A DNA stretch of 64,000 nucleotides from Escarpia spicata (Eukaryota; Annelida; Polychaeta; Sabellida; Siboglinidae): contig OZ023218.1 of the NCBI GenBank assembly GCA_963995525.1, positions 52,080,139 to 52,144,138 on the forward strand. Reading direction: 5' to 3'. Positions 49,901 to 51,649 of the stretch are shown here, piece after piece (the first letter of the stretch is position 1; each line of letters opens with the position of its first letter). The notes below the pieces were generated by a model. The model was not told where the DNA came from, ran no database searches, and saw only the letters and a program-made list of their open reading frames with translations. A program made the translations under genes and the position numbers.

Positions 49901-50636
49901 TTGTCAACAAGGTTAACATTTTTAAAAGTTTGTTTTAGACTGGCATATAGTCTTTATAGAAGTAGACTGTTATGCTAATTATTAGTAATGTATCATAATT
50001 ATAGTAATTAATGCTCCAGGAATTATTCAAACTAGACTGATAGGCCAAGCATCATGCCCTTTAAAGAATAAAGGCTTATTAAAAAGCAAAAATAATTTTA
50101 ATGGACATTGACTGTTTAGAGCACCAGACTGTCAATAGAATGAATCGGGGTTGAAGTTGAGTCTATTTCTTAATTGTTGTTTGGAATCGAAACTTCCTTT
50201 GAGCCTTCTACCTGGTGTCTAAGCCATGGGAATTAAAAGATCCCACTGCATGCCAGTCAGTGGCAACTTCCAAACGGGCCAGTGGCAGTGCCAGTGGGCG
50301 GACAGTCTCGTACTGTCAGAGAGGGCAAAATTGTGTATTTGGGATTATACCCAGGCCGTCCACAAGACCACGAATGAGATTAGAACTAAGACACGTACTG
50401 ATTCATTTTATACTTCAGTTTAACGTCGTAGTGTCAGGTCAAACCAACAACATAAACATGAACGCCAGCTGTCATTTACTCGCTGGTGTCAGCCATGTTG
50501 TTTCTAACCAAACATAAACAAATCTTCAATTAGCACATCATACATTCGCCTCAATCTCCCCCTGTTCTTACTCTCGCGCTGTCGCTGACCCGGATCTGTT
50601 GCCTAACGGCGATTTCTTCGGTGCTTTTGCCTGCAT
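1805..50636 (-). CDS. ADGB: Androglobin gene, 30 coding exons, 3' end beyond the left edge
   Basis: Spliced gene encoding androglobin, a large chimeric protein of ciliated and sperm cells with an N-terminal calpain-like region and a circularly permuted globin domain interrupted by a calmodulin-binding IQ motif (family knowledge). Thirty exons were placed by matching reading frames to remembered vertebrate ADGB and checking splice sites; all phases agree, giving 1,183 codons plus 2 nt. Landmarks: IWPEW near residue 42, HFFEDPEG (76-83), PWEHIY and GKYAVRLYW (to about 208), GCWRKI plus ELWPMLL (210-250), HSLTGWLPE, TRSCPL and PAWKLIR in exon 13, WKSL in exon 23, HICSTVNFV in exon 24, globin helices with proximal His1009, the IQ motif near 1087-1102, and NLEQNG. 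Mammalian proteins are about 1,650 residues, so some 450-500 C-terminal residues lie left of the window. Boundaries are inferred, not transcript-confirmed; exon 3 end and exon 22 end are the weakest. Confidence 0.95.
1940..2493. other. ADGB intron between exons 29 and 30
   Basis: AT-rich intron sequence; no gene, repeat array or recognisable element seen. Confidence 0.6.
2494..2587 (-). CDS. ADGB: ADGB exon 29 (globin helices A-B side)
   Basis: Encodes GTEENLHAHELFQKAWPVFE and ANLEQNGLFLF. It matches vertebrate 'TKENISVADTLQKVWAVLEMNLEQ', the helices placed after the IQ motif by circular permutation. Acceptor CACCAG, donor GTGCGG. Confidence 0.94.
2650..3680. repeat. 1-kb GAT/GGT trinucleotide-type tandem array
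   Basis: Continuous mixture of GAT, GGT and AAT triplets, in blocks such as GATGATGATGGTGGT, in the intron before exon 29. Because the period is a multiple of three, several frames stay open and produce Asp/Gly, Met/Val or Ser/Pro pseudo-proteins; none is believable as a gene. Confidence 0.95.
3955..4262 (-). mobile_element. tRNA-derived SINE, copy 1
   Basis: Read on the minus strand it begins with a tRNA-like head: A box TAGTGCAGCGG and B box GGGTTTGAATCC. It ends with a body containing GAGCAGTCC and GGACTGGATAC. The same body and head occur at 60945-61266, and the tail alone at 35945-36000, so it is a dispersed family. It is about 300 bp. Confidence 0.82.
4464..4558 (-). CDS. ADGB: ADGB exon 28 (IQ motif)
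   Basis: Encodes EPTPEEHVAAVKIQMFWRGY then WVRHIKAARMP. This is a classical IQ motif (IQ-x3-RG-x3-R), the calmodulin-binding insert that splits the androglobin globin domain. Acceptor CTCCAG, donor GTTCGT. Confidence 0.96.
4559..5128. other. ADGB intron 27 with degenerate AAGGATCATTA repeats
   Basis: Mostly unstructured; between 4990 and 5115 the motif AGGATCATTA recurs about five times at irregular spacing. Nothing else seen. Confidence 0.55.
5129..5168 (-). CDS. ADGB: ADGB exon 27 (40-nt microexon)
   Basis: Encodes SEPQDTKVDAVRN with split codons at each end. Acceptor CTACAG, donor GTGAGA. Phase 1 in and phase 2 out fit exons 26 and 28 exactly, producing a short linker before the IQ motif. 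The residues are not strongly conserved, so this rests on splicing logic. Confidence 0.72.
5169..6100. other. ADGB intron 26, unannotated AT-rich part
   Basis: No convincing exon, RNA gene or repeat seen. The open frames on both strands around 5510-5770 are short and have no recognisable content. Confidence 0.5.
6101..7667. mobile_element. Mariner-type DNA transposon relic
   Basis: Bounded by imperfect inverted ends: left CAGGGTGCCT followed by AACAAAATGTACC at 6101-6124, right GGTACATTTTTTTAGACACC at 7647-7666. Both are flanked by TA, the target typical of the Tc1/mariner group. No intact transposase. The interior carries roughly 200-bp diverged direct repeats (shared blocks CTGGAAGAAGA, CCTCTCATTTGGAG, TGTTGTCC or TTTGTCC) from about 7100 to 7590. 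A second element lies inside it. Confidence 0.65.
6491..7085. mobile_element. hAT-like MITE nested in the mariner relic
   Basis: Perfect 12-bp inverted ends, CAGGGTCCGTAC at 6491-6502 and GTACGGACCCTG at 7074-7085. The flanks share a 6-bp duplication TGCACA on both sides. Subterminal TTCAAGG/CCTTGAA repeats are abundant near the right end. The 595 bp hold no transposase. CAGGG ends suit hAT elements, although those normally make 8-bp duplications. A neighbouring repeat copy looks like the empty site. Confidence 0.75.
7668..9145. other. ADGB intron 26, unannotated middle part
   Basis: No exon, RNA gene or repeat recognised. A 114-codon frame on the minus strand at 8173-7829 has no identifiable motif and is treated as chance. 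Confidence 0.5.
9150..9236. repeat. Short CTACAGTTGCCAAT repeats
   Basis: The block CTACAGTTGCCAAT or a one-base variant recurs about five times. Confidence 0.8.
9385..9612. repeat. Tandem duplication of about 115 bp
   Basis: Two near-identical copies, both containing TTTCAGTTCCATCTCATCCT, AAGACTGAAGGTTTATCTC and TATAGATACAGCGAGAAAAC; the second begins about 115 bp after the first. Confidence 0.9.
9634..9778. repeat. 22-bp minisatellite
   Basis: About six copies of a 22-bp unit containing GGCATAGACACCTGG and TAGACCT. It directly precedes the large 32-bp array. Confidence 0.92.
9784..13013. repeat. 3.2-kb minisatellite, 32-bp unit, about 100 copies
   Basis: The unit reads GGCTTTAACTCCTGGACC followed by ATCATGTCCCACAA. 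Units with CTCC and CTGC often alternate, giving a 64-bp pattern in places. Rare variants (ATGCGCCAC then ATGCCAAACAGG then TTTCTGACC) recur in the same order at 10285 and 11691, so a block of about 1.4 kb has been duplicated. It lies in ADGB intron 26. Confidence 0.97.
13190..13377 (+). mobile_element. CR1 3'-end fragment
   Basis: The last part of ORF2 (GASSVAMFK and TYLKRAGYT-like codons) and the 3' UTR of the same CR1 family as at 1-1660, ending in two copies of AATCTTGTTA. It is severely 5'-truncated and diverged, and antisense to ADGB. Confidence 0.9.
13548..13701 (-). CDS. ADGB: ADGB exon 26 (globin helices G-H)
   Basis: Fifty-one codons, IFNEAFYQMLRKVLLEPQLV and MALAWRAFMFDC onward. 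It aligns with the vertebrate helices 'FRVFHLSLWRLMKKV' and 'NFKFAFRAMVLD'. Acceptor GTAG, donor GTGAGT, phase 1 end. Confidence 0.92.
13901..14068 (-). CDS. ADGB: ADGB exon 25 (globin helices E-F, proximal His)
   Basis: Fifty-six codons starting ESCRLTESAVQVMTSLGRCI and ending ISKRTHFE. This is the first part of the rearranged globin domain. His1009 in KRTHFE aligns with the proximal (F8) His. The distal E7 position, Gln in vertebrate androglobin, falls on Ser963. Acceptor CTTCAG, donor GTGAGG. Confidence 0.94.
14069..14735. other. ADGB intron 24, non-repetitive part
   Basis: AT-rich at 14160-14480, then moderately GC-rich single-copy sequence leading into the 44-bp array. No exon recognised. 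Confidence 0.5.
14735..15785. repeat. Minisatellite, 44-bp unit, about 24 copies
   Basis: The unit contains GGTGGCATGACATCCGTGGC, then ACTACTCTCGGCAACA and either TATGTCAA or GACGTCAA. The two variants of the last block are interspersed. It is followed at once by the unrelated 24-bp array. Confidence 0.96.
15883..16072. repeat. Minisatellite, 24-bp unit, 8 copies
   Basis: Near-perfect copies of CACGTGGCGTGACGTATAGG followed by TAGA. Each unit contains an E-box (CACGTG) and a CRE half site (TGACGT). The open frames across it are by-products of the 24-bp period. Confidence 0.96.
16316..16430 (-). CDS. ADGB: ADGB exon 24 (GRHVLRFN ... HICSTVNF)
   Basis: Encodes RHVLRFNMTSPLGCHLHICS, then TVNFVFGEEERVMAELTK. 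It matches vertebrate 'GRHMLLFNAYSPVGHSIHICSMVSFVIGDE' and precedes the globin helices. Acceptor TTGCAG, donor GTATG, phase 0 end. Confidence 0.95.
16487..17222. repeat. Pyrimidine-rich minisatellite, 31-bp unit, about 23 copies
   Basis: On the plus strand almost only C and T with sparse A: units with TGCCTCACTCACCCTTCCCT then CCCTCTCCCCC. On the ADGB strand every unit carries GTGAGTG, the donor of exon 23, followed by G-runs. It fills most of the intron between exons 23 and 24. Confidence 0.96.
17228..17352 (-). CDS. ADGB: ADGB exon 23 (YSWKSL)
   Basis: Encodes EPLTPGVLIAEPYSWKSLVT and continues to TAVLSLPEG, matching 'EPGLLTAETFSWKSL ... VVRLPVG'. Acceptor CATCAG, donor GTGAGT. The exon is an island between two minisatellites: a 31-bp pyrimidine-rich array begins at its donor and a 32-bp array lies about 30 bp before its acceptor. 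Confidence 0.94.
17383..19320. repeat. 1.9-kb minisatellite, 32-bp unit, about 60 copies
   Basis: The unit contains GCACACTCGCTACTGCTGAC then AGAACACACAAT, with TAACAG and CAAACAG variants. Multi-unit blocks recur (for example near 18000, 18400, 18650, 18880 and 19110), giving higher-order structure. It lies between exons 22 and 23. Confidence 0.96.
19501..19595 (-). CDS. ADGB: ADGB exon 22 (VDNLKP ... FSALSHW)
   Basis: Encodes VDNLKPTDIVVAFSALSHWN and a Pro-rich end, matching 'VDSLKP-ELLVCFSALVRW'. The acceptor GTCCAG is clear. Two ends are possible: 19501 (donor GTCAAC, phase 0, agrees with exon 23) or a better-looking GTTTGT about 75 nt later, whose phase does not agree. The first is used. 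Confidence 0.85.
19835..19880 (-). CDS. ADGB: ADGB exon 21 (46-nt microexon)
   Basis: Encodes TAVEKTPEEKLQNFL and one base. Acceptor CTTTAG follows a long pyrimidine run; donor GTATCC is weak. Joining to exon 22 recreates LFVDNLKP, matching the vertebrate 'YLFVDSLKP' exactly in phase, which is the main support. Confidence 0.8.
19881..20402. other. ADGB intron 20
   Basis: No gene or repeat recognised; ordinary intron sequence. Confidence 0.55.
20403..20466 (-). CDS. ADGB: ADGB exon 20 (LYIYHKP)
   Basis: Sixty-four nt giving TLYIYHKPQTYPHNNKHSDIK, matching vertebrate 'NIYIFHKPSSY'. Acceptor CCCGCAG, donor GTAAAT. The first base completes the Lys codon left by exon 19, and it ends in phase 0. 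Confidence 0.92.
20700..21335 (+). mobile_element. Non-LTR retrotransposon fragment (end of reverse transcriptase ORF)
   Basis: Plus-strand codons read FLELNVGKTKELVLGNSRGR, then FKYLGITIDKKLTFNEH, LVYRSLVESVLSF and GRIVNIASELIG with frame breaks. This is the thumb and C-terminal region of a LINE polymerase of a type different from the CR1 copies. A 60-bp stretch within it (around 20775-20890) is tandemly duplicated. No catalytic core remains. Confidence 0.75.
21340..22180. other. ADGB intron 19, right part
   Basis: AT-rich; may include the 3' UTR of the LINE fragment. No exon or repeat recognised. Confidence 0.5.
22185..22256. repeat. 17-bp tandem repeat spanning the exon 19 donor
   Basis: About four copies of TTGAGACGACCCCTTAC. 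On the ADGB strand each good copy has CAAGTAAGG, identical to the exon 19 donor; GTAAGG occurs at 22252, 22235 and 22218. Confidence 0.92.
22253..22412 (-). CDS. ADGB: ADGB exon 19 (IWMDFSIFCKCF)
   Basis: Variable acidic start, then TTMQDIWMDFSIFCKCF, matching the vertebrate 'KEIWLDFEDFCVCFQ' block that begins the second conserved half. Acceptor TATAG, donor GTAAGG. The donor is part of a 17-bp tandem repeat. Confidence 0.93.
22413..23070. other. ADGB intron 18, single-copy part
   Basis: No exon, RNA gene or element recognised. Confidence 0.5.
23075..23410. repeat. CAGA/CACA-rich simple repeat
   Basis: Irregular ACAGACAGAC and ACACACAGAC sequence over about 335 bp. The Cys/Val-rich reverse-strand frames are artefacts of it. 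Confidence 0.93.
23412..23605. repeat. 46-bp tandem repeat carrying the exon 18 donor
   Basis: Four copies of a 46-bp unit with TGCATTAGAGGTGAAAGAGG and GTGCTGTGCCACATACTTAC. On the ADGB strand GTAAGT occurs at 23463, 23509, 23555 and 23601, the last being the used donor. Confidence 0.97.
23602..23692 (-). CDS. ADGB: ADGB exon 18 (Lys-rich linker)
   Basis: Thirty codons plus one base, RGKSPGGKKKGSSNRDSADS then KQKPTDKPTA. Acceptor GACAG, donor GTAAGT at 23601-23600. Its donor region is repeated four times in the adjacent intron at 46-bp spacing. Confidence 0.75.
23946..24083 (-). CDS. ADGB: ADGB exon 17 (Lys/Ser-rich linker)
   Basis: Forty-six codons of Lys/Ser/Asp-rich sequence with repeated EKSDK blocks, between CCCAG and GTAAGA in phase 0. 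It is probably a disordered linker. No conserved motif is visible. Confidence 0.72.
24115..24440. repeat. Degenerate repeat of about 20 bp
   Basis: TGACAAGTGACATGGCTGAT and variants recur about 15 times with many changes, in the intron between exons 16 and 17. Confidence 0.85.
24445..25154. other. ADGB intron 16, remaining part
   Basis: Mostly single-copy AT-rich sequence; CAAGTTGCAA and related motifs recur loosely at 24620-24760. Confidence 0.5.
25155..25433 (-). CDS. ADGB: ADGB exon 16 (Ser-rich linker)
   Basis: Ninety-three codons opening EVWKQLLHPFLDQ and then a Ser-rich tract including SSISSTSSLSPQ and LSLLDMSKHLDPAAILQRV. Acceptor TTCAG and donor GTAACT; phase 0 at both ends as neighbours require. 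It lies in the variable region of vertebrate ADGB, so the call depends on position and splicing. Confidence 0.72.
25434..25979. other. ADGB intron 15, left part
   Basis: No recognisable feature between exon 16 and the inverted-repeat element. Confidence 0.5.
26410..27640. repeat. Minisatellite, 55-bp unit, about 22 copies
   Basis: The unit contains AAGTGGTACCAGATCCATGG, GCCAACAGCTGTTTCCTTG and CCTCATCCACCCTG. Copies are very similar, with GCCAAC/GCAAAC and CTCATCC/CTAATCC alternating. It sits inside the inverted-repeat element. Confidence 0.97.
27645..28660. other. Interior of the inverted-repeat element
   Basis: About 1 kb with no recognised protein. A 110-codon plus-strand frame at 27750-28082 has no motif. 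A short duplication (GATACATGCGTGACTTTCAGC) occurs at 28575-28620. Confidence 0.5.
28668..29116. repeat. Minisatellite, 29-bp unit, about 15 copies
   Basis: Nearly identical copies of TGTTTTGTATGCCAGAGTGT followed by AGTGCATAA. Confidence 0.97.
30055..30290. repeat. Imperfect repeats around the exon 15 donor
   Basis: The block GTGGGTCAAGGTCA or a variant recurs at 30068, 30132, 30204 and 30240. On the ADGB strand this repeats the exon end encoding DLDPHTE into the intron. Confidence 0.8.
30231..30453 (-). CDS. ADGB: ADGB exon 15 (variable acidic region)
   Basis: Seventy-four codons in phase with exon 14, from HRPRSTLTRG through GDEDVQQSDSNPEM to SDLDPHTE. The conserved part ends early and most of the exon is variable acidic sequence. 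The donor GTCAGT is moderate, and the last codons are repeated several times in the downstream intron. Confidence 0.8.
30454..30980. other. ADGB intron 14
   Basis: Very AT-rich around 30530-30720; no gene or element recognised. Confidence 0.55.
30981..31074 (-). CDS. ADGB: ADGB exon 14 (SPFINYKV)
   Basis: Encodes a Pro/Glu-rich start then LEITSPFINYKVSPVPIPTE, matching the androglobin 'LEISSPFLNYR---F-IPTE' segment. Acceptor CTCAG, donor GTAAGT, phase 2 end completed by exon 15. Confidence 0.94.
31075..31712. other. ADGB intron 13
   Basis: Loose repeats of AACTGAAAGT at 31130-31215 and a GT-rich stretch at 31470-31510. Otherwise unremarkable. Confidence 0.55.
31713..31890 (-). CDS. ADGB: ADGB exon 13 (TRSCPL, PAWKLIR)
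   Basis: Fifty-nine codons with ANASEQLRLAGFSHLYPHPV, then TRSCPLEPPPPP and PAWKLIRPRKK. These match the strongly conserved human-type motifs 'LSHI-SHPV', 'SRSCPL' and 'PPWKLIR'. Acceptor CTCCAG, donor GTGAGT. Confidence 0.95.
31905..32845. repeat. Minisatellite, 18-bp unit, about 52 copies
   Basis: The unit is GGTGACACAGTGGGACAT with GGGGCAT and ACGG variants. All six frames stay open because 18 is a multiple of three, so the long Cys/His/Pro and Met/Val frames are not genes. The array begins just upstream of the exon 13 acceptor. Confidence 0.96.
32846..33240. repeat. Derived longer-unit array next to exon 12
   Basis: Units of about 45-50 bp mixing GGTGAGTTACTGGTGACACT with GTGGGGCATGATGACA, evidently a higher-order derivative of the 18-bp array. 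It ends about 8 bp from the exon 12 donor. Confidence 0.93.
33248..33366 (-). CDS. ADGB: ADGB exon 12
   Basis: Encodes SIVQDELPIPDHPEYMVFAS and continues to VSGLSDM. It corresponds to the middle androglobin block ending '...F-LEKMADS'. Acceptor GACAG, donor GTAAGA, phase 0 end. The 18-bp minisatellite of the next intron begins within about 10 bp of the donor. Confidence 0.9.
33520..33650. repeat. 23-24-bp minisatellite, about 5 copies
   Basis: Copies of CAGGCCTGTGTTCATGCCCC plus CCA, in the intron between exons 11 and 12. Confidence 0.92.
33855..33908 (-). CDS. ADGB: ADGB exon 11 (Lys-rich linker)
   Basis: A 54-nt exon encoding KGKDDKKDKKGQEKEKA between GGCAG and GTAAGT. Phase 1 on both sides fits exons 10 and 12. 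The low-complexity sequence means support comes mainly from phase and splice consensus. Confidence 0.75.
34005..34125. repeat. 54-bp direct duplication
   Basis: Two copies containing CATCATATGGG, ACAACATAA and AATGTCATCAAATTGTATGA, in ADGB intron 10. Confidence 0.9.
34515..34615. repeat. GGTTATAGTGATAACAAT repeats
   Basis: Five or six copies of an 18-bp unit with GATAACAATGGTTATAGT and small variations. Confidence 0.9.
34732..34831 (-). CDS. ADGB: ADGB exon 10 (charged linker)
   Basis: Thirty-three codons of Lys/Glu/Ala-rich linker (DIKDEKSEKEKSNLEK and onward) followed by GTAGGA. Vertebrate ADGB also has a Lys-rich, poorly conserved linker here. Identity rests on position, splice sites and matching phases. 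Confidence 0.82.
34862..35400. repeat. 25-bp minisatellite, about 20 copies
   Basis: The unit contains CCATTGAATAAACAACATTG then TCTCA. It begins about 30 bp before the exon 10 acceptor and becomes degenerate beyond 35220. Confidence 0.95.
35637..35763 (-). CDS. ADGB: ADGB exon 9
   Basis: Starts GHVEDIWELLKTSLPEFLLPE, the counterpart of the vertebrate 'VWELLKEILPEFKL' segment closing the calpain-like region, then an acidic stretch. Acceptor CTGTAG, donor GTGAGT, ending in phase 0. Confidence 0.92.
35940..36005. mobile_element. SINE tail fragment
   Basis: Contains GTATCCAGTCCCTAGGACTG and CTCAGGGCAGTTTACACTTC, matching the tails of the SINE copies at 3955-4262 and 60945-61266. The tRNA-like head is not seen here. 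Confidence 0.72.
36320..36409 (-). CDS. ADGB: ADGB exon 8 (HSLTGWLPE)
   Basis: Thirty codons including FGNFSVIHSLTGWLPEPIPL, the androglobin counterpart of the calpain helix and Gly-rich turn after the ELWP block. Acceptor TTGACAG and donor GTGAGT fit the phase 2 junctions with exons 7 and 9. It is too short to stand out as an open frame. Confidence 0.9.
36410..36746. other. ADGB intron 7
   Basis: AT-rich intron sequence with nothing recognised. Confidence 0.55.
36747..36886 (-). CDS. ADGB: ADGB exon 7 (calpain-like core)
   Basis: Encodes GCWRKIIVDDTIPYNDAD, LLPATT and YELWPMLLTKALIKIASL. This is the calpain-like 'VDD-P ... ELWP-LL-KA' region, equivalent to the part of calpains following the catalytic Cys. 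Acceptor GTAG, donor GTGAGT, phase 2 end. Confidence 0.95.
36887..37230. other. ADGB intron 6
   Basis: No feature recognised. Confidence 0.55.
37231..37461 (-). CDS. ADGB: ADGB exon 6 (calpain-like core)
   Basis: Seventy-seven codons from LMRYITSEIVALWK through WRPWEHIYAIN to GKYAVRLYWL. It aligns with vertebrate LMRW...SEI, PWEHIYS and GKY-V-KLYW. The donor is GTTCGT, weak but used again at exon 28; joining to exon 7 restores YWLGCWRK exactly. Confidence 0.94.
37462..37820. other. ADGB intron 5
   Basis: No feature recognised. Confidence 0.55.
37821..37898 (-). CDS. ADGB: ADGB exon 5
   Basis: Twenty-six codons in phase 0 with GTAGGG donor. It reads TPVVV...FDLLSANEPVHESE, matching the androglobin block before the first long helix of the calpain-like domain. 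No Cys is present where a calpain would carry its GDCWF nucleophile region. Confidence 0.9.
38195..38960. repeat. 750-bp array of 9-bp GATGCAGTG-type units
   Basis: Mixed GTGATGCAG, GTGGTGCAG, ATGATGCAA and GTGATACAA nonamers in ADGB intron 4. The His/Cys/Ala/Ser reverse-strand frames come from the 9-bp period and are not genes. Confidence 0.96.
39001..39099 (-). CDS. ADGB: ADGB exon 4 (HFFEDPEG)
   Basis: Thirty-three codons, phase 0 to phase 0, with HFFEDPEGRIELP and YWKRPQDF, among the most conserved androglobin segments. Acceptor CACCAG, donor GTAAGC. The 3' end of a CR1 retrotransposon lies about 50 bp upstream of this acceptor, and a 9-bp repeat array starts about 45 bp after the donor. 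Confidence 0.94.
39150..43330 (-). mobile_element. CR1-type LINE, near full length, frameshifted
   Basis: Same orientation as ADGB, in intron 3. ORF1 starts MAPCKRQVKAKRH at 43325. ORF2 carries an endonuclease (42141-41400; KCVCLNARSI, GITESW, RKGGGV, YRSPN, GDFNHGHIQW, SDHNQI). It also carries a reverse transcriptase with YLDFQKAFDKVPHQ and FADDTKVF and a C-terminal region ending AGYT at 39248. Frames are broken in ORF1 near 42850-42735 and 42540, in the endonuclease near 41650, and by a 7-G run near 39883 where the copy at 1-1660 has 6 G. The tail is two AATCTTGTTA-like units at 39150-39170. Confidence 0.95.
42123..43325 (-). pseudogene. CR1 ORF1 with PHD-like finger and SGNH esterase, broken
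   Basis: The first part (43325-42852) has paired Cys/His motifs, CDHC and CIGC, like a PHD-type finger, then a Lys/Glu-rich linker. The second part has MDDSIMR (GDS-like block), ILVHVGTNN (GTND block) and RDGLHLSGKG (DxxH block), the signature of an SGNH/GDSL-type esterase known in ORF1 of CR1 elements. Frameshifts lie in the C/T-rich linker and around 42540. Its end overlaps the start of ORF2 by about 19 bp. Confidence 0.85.
43335..44090. other. Possible CR1 5' UTR and flanking intron
   Basis: AT-rich sequence upstream of ORF1. The element's 5' boundary and any target duplication could not be found. Confidence 0.45.
44095..46760. repeat. 2.66-kb minisatellite, 54-bp unit, about 49 copies
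   Basis: The unit contains TTTAGATATCATGACCTGGC, AAACACCAGAGTTAAGAGCC and GTGGACCACAAGGA, with 55-bp units carrying CCACCAAGG. The left copies are more variable (CACGACC, AATACC). Because 54 is divisible by three, long frames exist on both strands; they are interrupted wherever a 55-bp unit occurs. Confidence 0.97.
46939..46989 (-). CDS. ADGB: ADGB exon 3 (Lys-rich)
   Basis: Seventeen codons reading ETAHKGGKDKEKGKSPV between a GCAG acceptor and a GTACG donor, phase 0 on both sides. Vertebrate ADGB has a similar Lys-rich stretch ending KSPV. A donor three bases earlier would fit the protein alignment slightly better, so the end is uncertain by one codon. Confidence 0.8.
47065..48000. mobile_element. 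0.9-kb foldback palindrome (MITE-like)
   Basis: Long inverted arms centred near 47525. Outer ends match for over 30 bp: AAATAGATAAGCGAGCGAAA at 47087 onward, and its complement near 47959-47985. Inner ends also match: GGCGTGACGTCACAAT at 47484-47500, and its complement ATTGTGACGTCACGCC at 47554-47570. Intermediate blocks (AACGGACCTA, AGCTCCA-CCACTTT, CCGATTG-GGC) also pair, with divergence. No ORF. It lies in intron 2. Confidence 0.8.
48203..48305 (-). CDS. ADGB: ADGB exon 2 (IWPEW motif)
   Basis: Acceptor TTTAG precedes 48305 and a GTACG donor follows 48203. The exon encodes a Ser/Ala-rich start and then IWPEWNDADVNAEKW, the androglobin N-terminal signature, which resembles the entry to calpain catalytic domains. 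It ends in phase 0. Confidence 0.92.
48306..50571. other. ADGB intron 1
   Basis: 2.3 kb of AT-rich single-copy sequence. No exon, array or recognised element. Confidence 0.55.
50572..50636 (-). CDS. ADGB: ADGB exon 1 (start codon)
   Basis: ATG at 50636-50634 opens MQAKAPKKSPLGNRSGSATAR, a basic N-terminus like that of other androglobins. The donor GTAAGA begins at 50571. It ends in phase 2, and the two leftover bases join exon 2 to give Glu. The start is chosen because the next exon continues in frame into the diagnostic IWPEW motif; the true transcription start is not visible. Confidence 0.8.
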
Positions 50637-50720
50637 CTTGATAACGGTGGATTAACTACATAAAACAAAAACTTGTTTAGCCTATCTCGCTACGTTTGGT
50701 TGCCAGGCTGAGGGCACCGC
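50637..50720 (-). promoter_or_regulatory. Putative ADGB 5' region with RFX half site
   Basis: GGTTGCCAGG at 50698-50707, 62-71 bp upstream of the ATG, resembles half of an X-box bound by RFX factors, which with FOXJ1 control ciliary genes including vertebrate ADGB. Only a half site is visible and no TATA box is clear; tentative. Confidence 0.3.
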
Positions 50721-51640
50721 GCGCCACATTTAAAGACGTCGTAAGCACAACATTGTCGAGTGTGGCACGTGTAAAGAGTGCACGACACAATCGCGTATTA
50801 TTATACCTGTGATTATATGTTTGTATAACTGTTATCATTATTCGATCTACCGGTGCATACAGCAGATCGAACATCATGTCAGTGTATTATAATGCTGTTA
50901 GTTTAGTTTCCGTACACGGGTGATTAGGCCTGTCAAGATATGTACGCGTATCCAGGAGGCGCTGGTCACGCTTCCGTGCACGCGAGCACTGATCGGCGAA
51001 ATTCGCCTACAGAACCGGGGAGGTTACAGCGTCGTGTCGTTACTTTTTAAAACCTTAGTGCCCATAGTAATCCTAAACTTGATCAAATATTCGGAAAGTG
51101 CTTTGTACAGTAATACCATGCGCGCCTCACAAAAGTACCAAACCAAACACAAATTAAAGGTGCGCCACTGTTACCCCCGGAACGAGTCTGACGATGTGTG
51201 ATACAGTATACAAAATGTACAATTTGATGACTATAAAATACAGTTTACACAAACATGCCTGCCTTTCATTTATATTCAGTTACGATTCTAGAAACCCATA
51301 GTCAAAGGGGGTCCACAATTTTCTATGCTAAAGGTAGCCAAATATGTTGTCAAAATTAAACAAAAATTCCCTAAGTGAGGGCCAGGGGCTCGATCCAATG
51401 AATGCCCCGCCCCATAAATACGCCACAGTTTATATTACAATGTGCACATTGAAGCAAAATAGACCTCTTTAAACATATTATATACATACAAAATTACGCT
51501 GTATTCCGTGATGCTGATGAACAATTCGTCAATTATTATTACTAGTAGTAGTAGTTTAGTAATAGAGGCTAGCTTCTCTCTCGAGGGAGAGACTATGCTT
51601 GTTGTACATAACTGCATCAGGTAGGTTAATTGAAGATCTT
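50721..51640. other. Intergenic sequence upstream of ADGB
   Basis: CpG-containing near 50720-51010. A 93-codon plus-strand frame at 50920-51201 has no recognised motif. A short hairpin, TCTCTCTCGAGGGAGAGA, lies near 51573-51592. Confidence 0.45.
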
Positions 51641-51649
51641 GAGATTAGT

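Noticed and set aside
50920..51201. 93-codon plus-strand frame near the ADGB promoter
   Set aside because: No recognisable motif, no splice partner, and no evidence beyond length.
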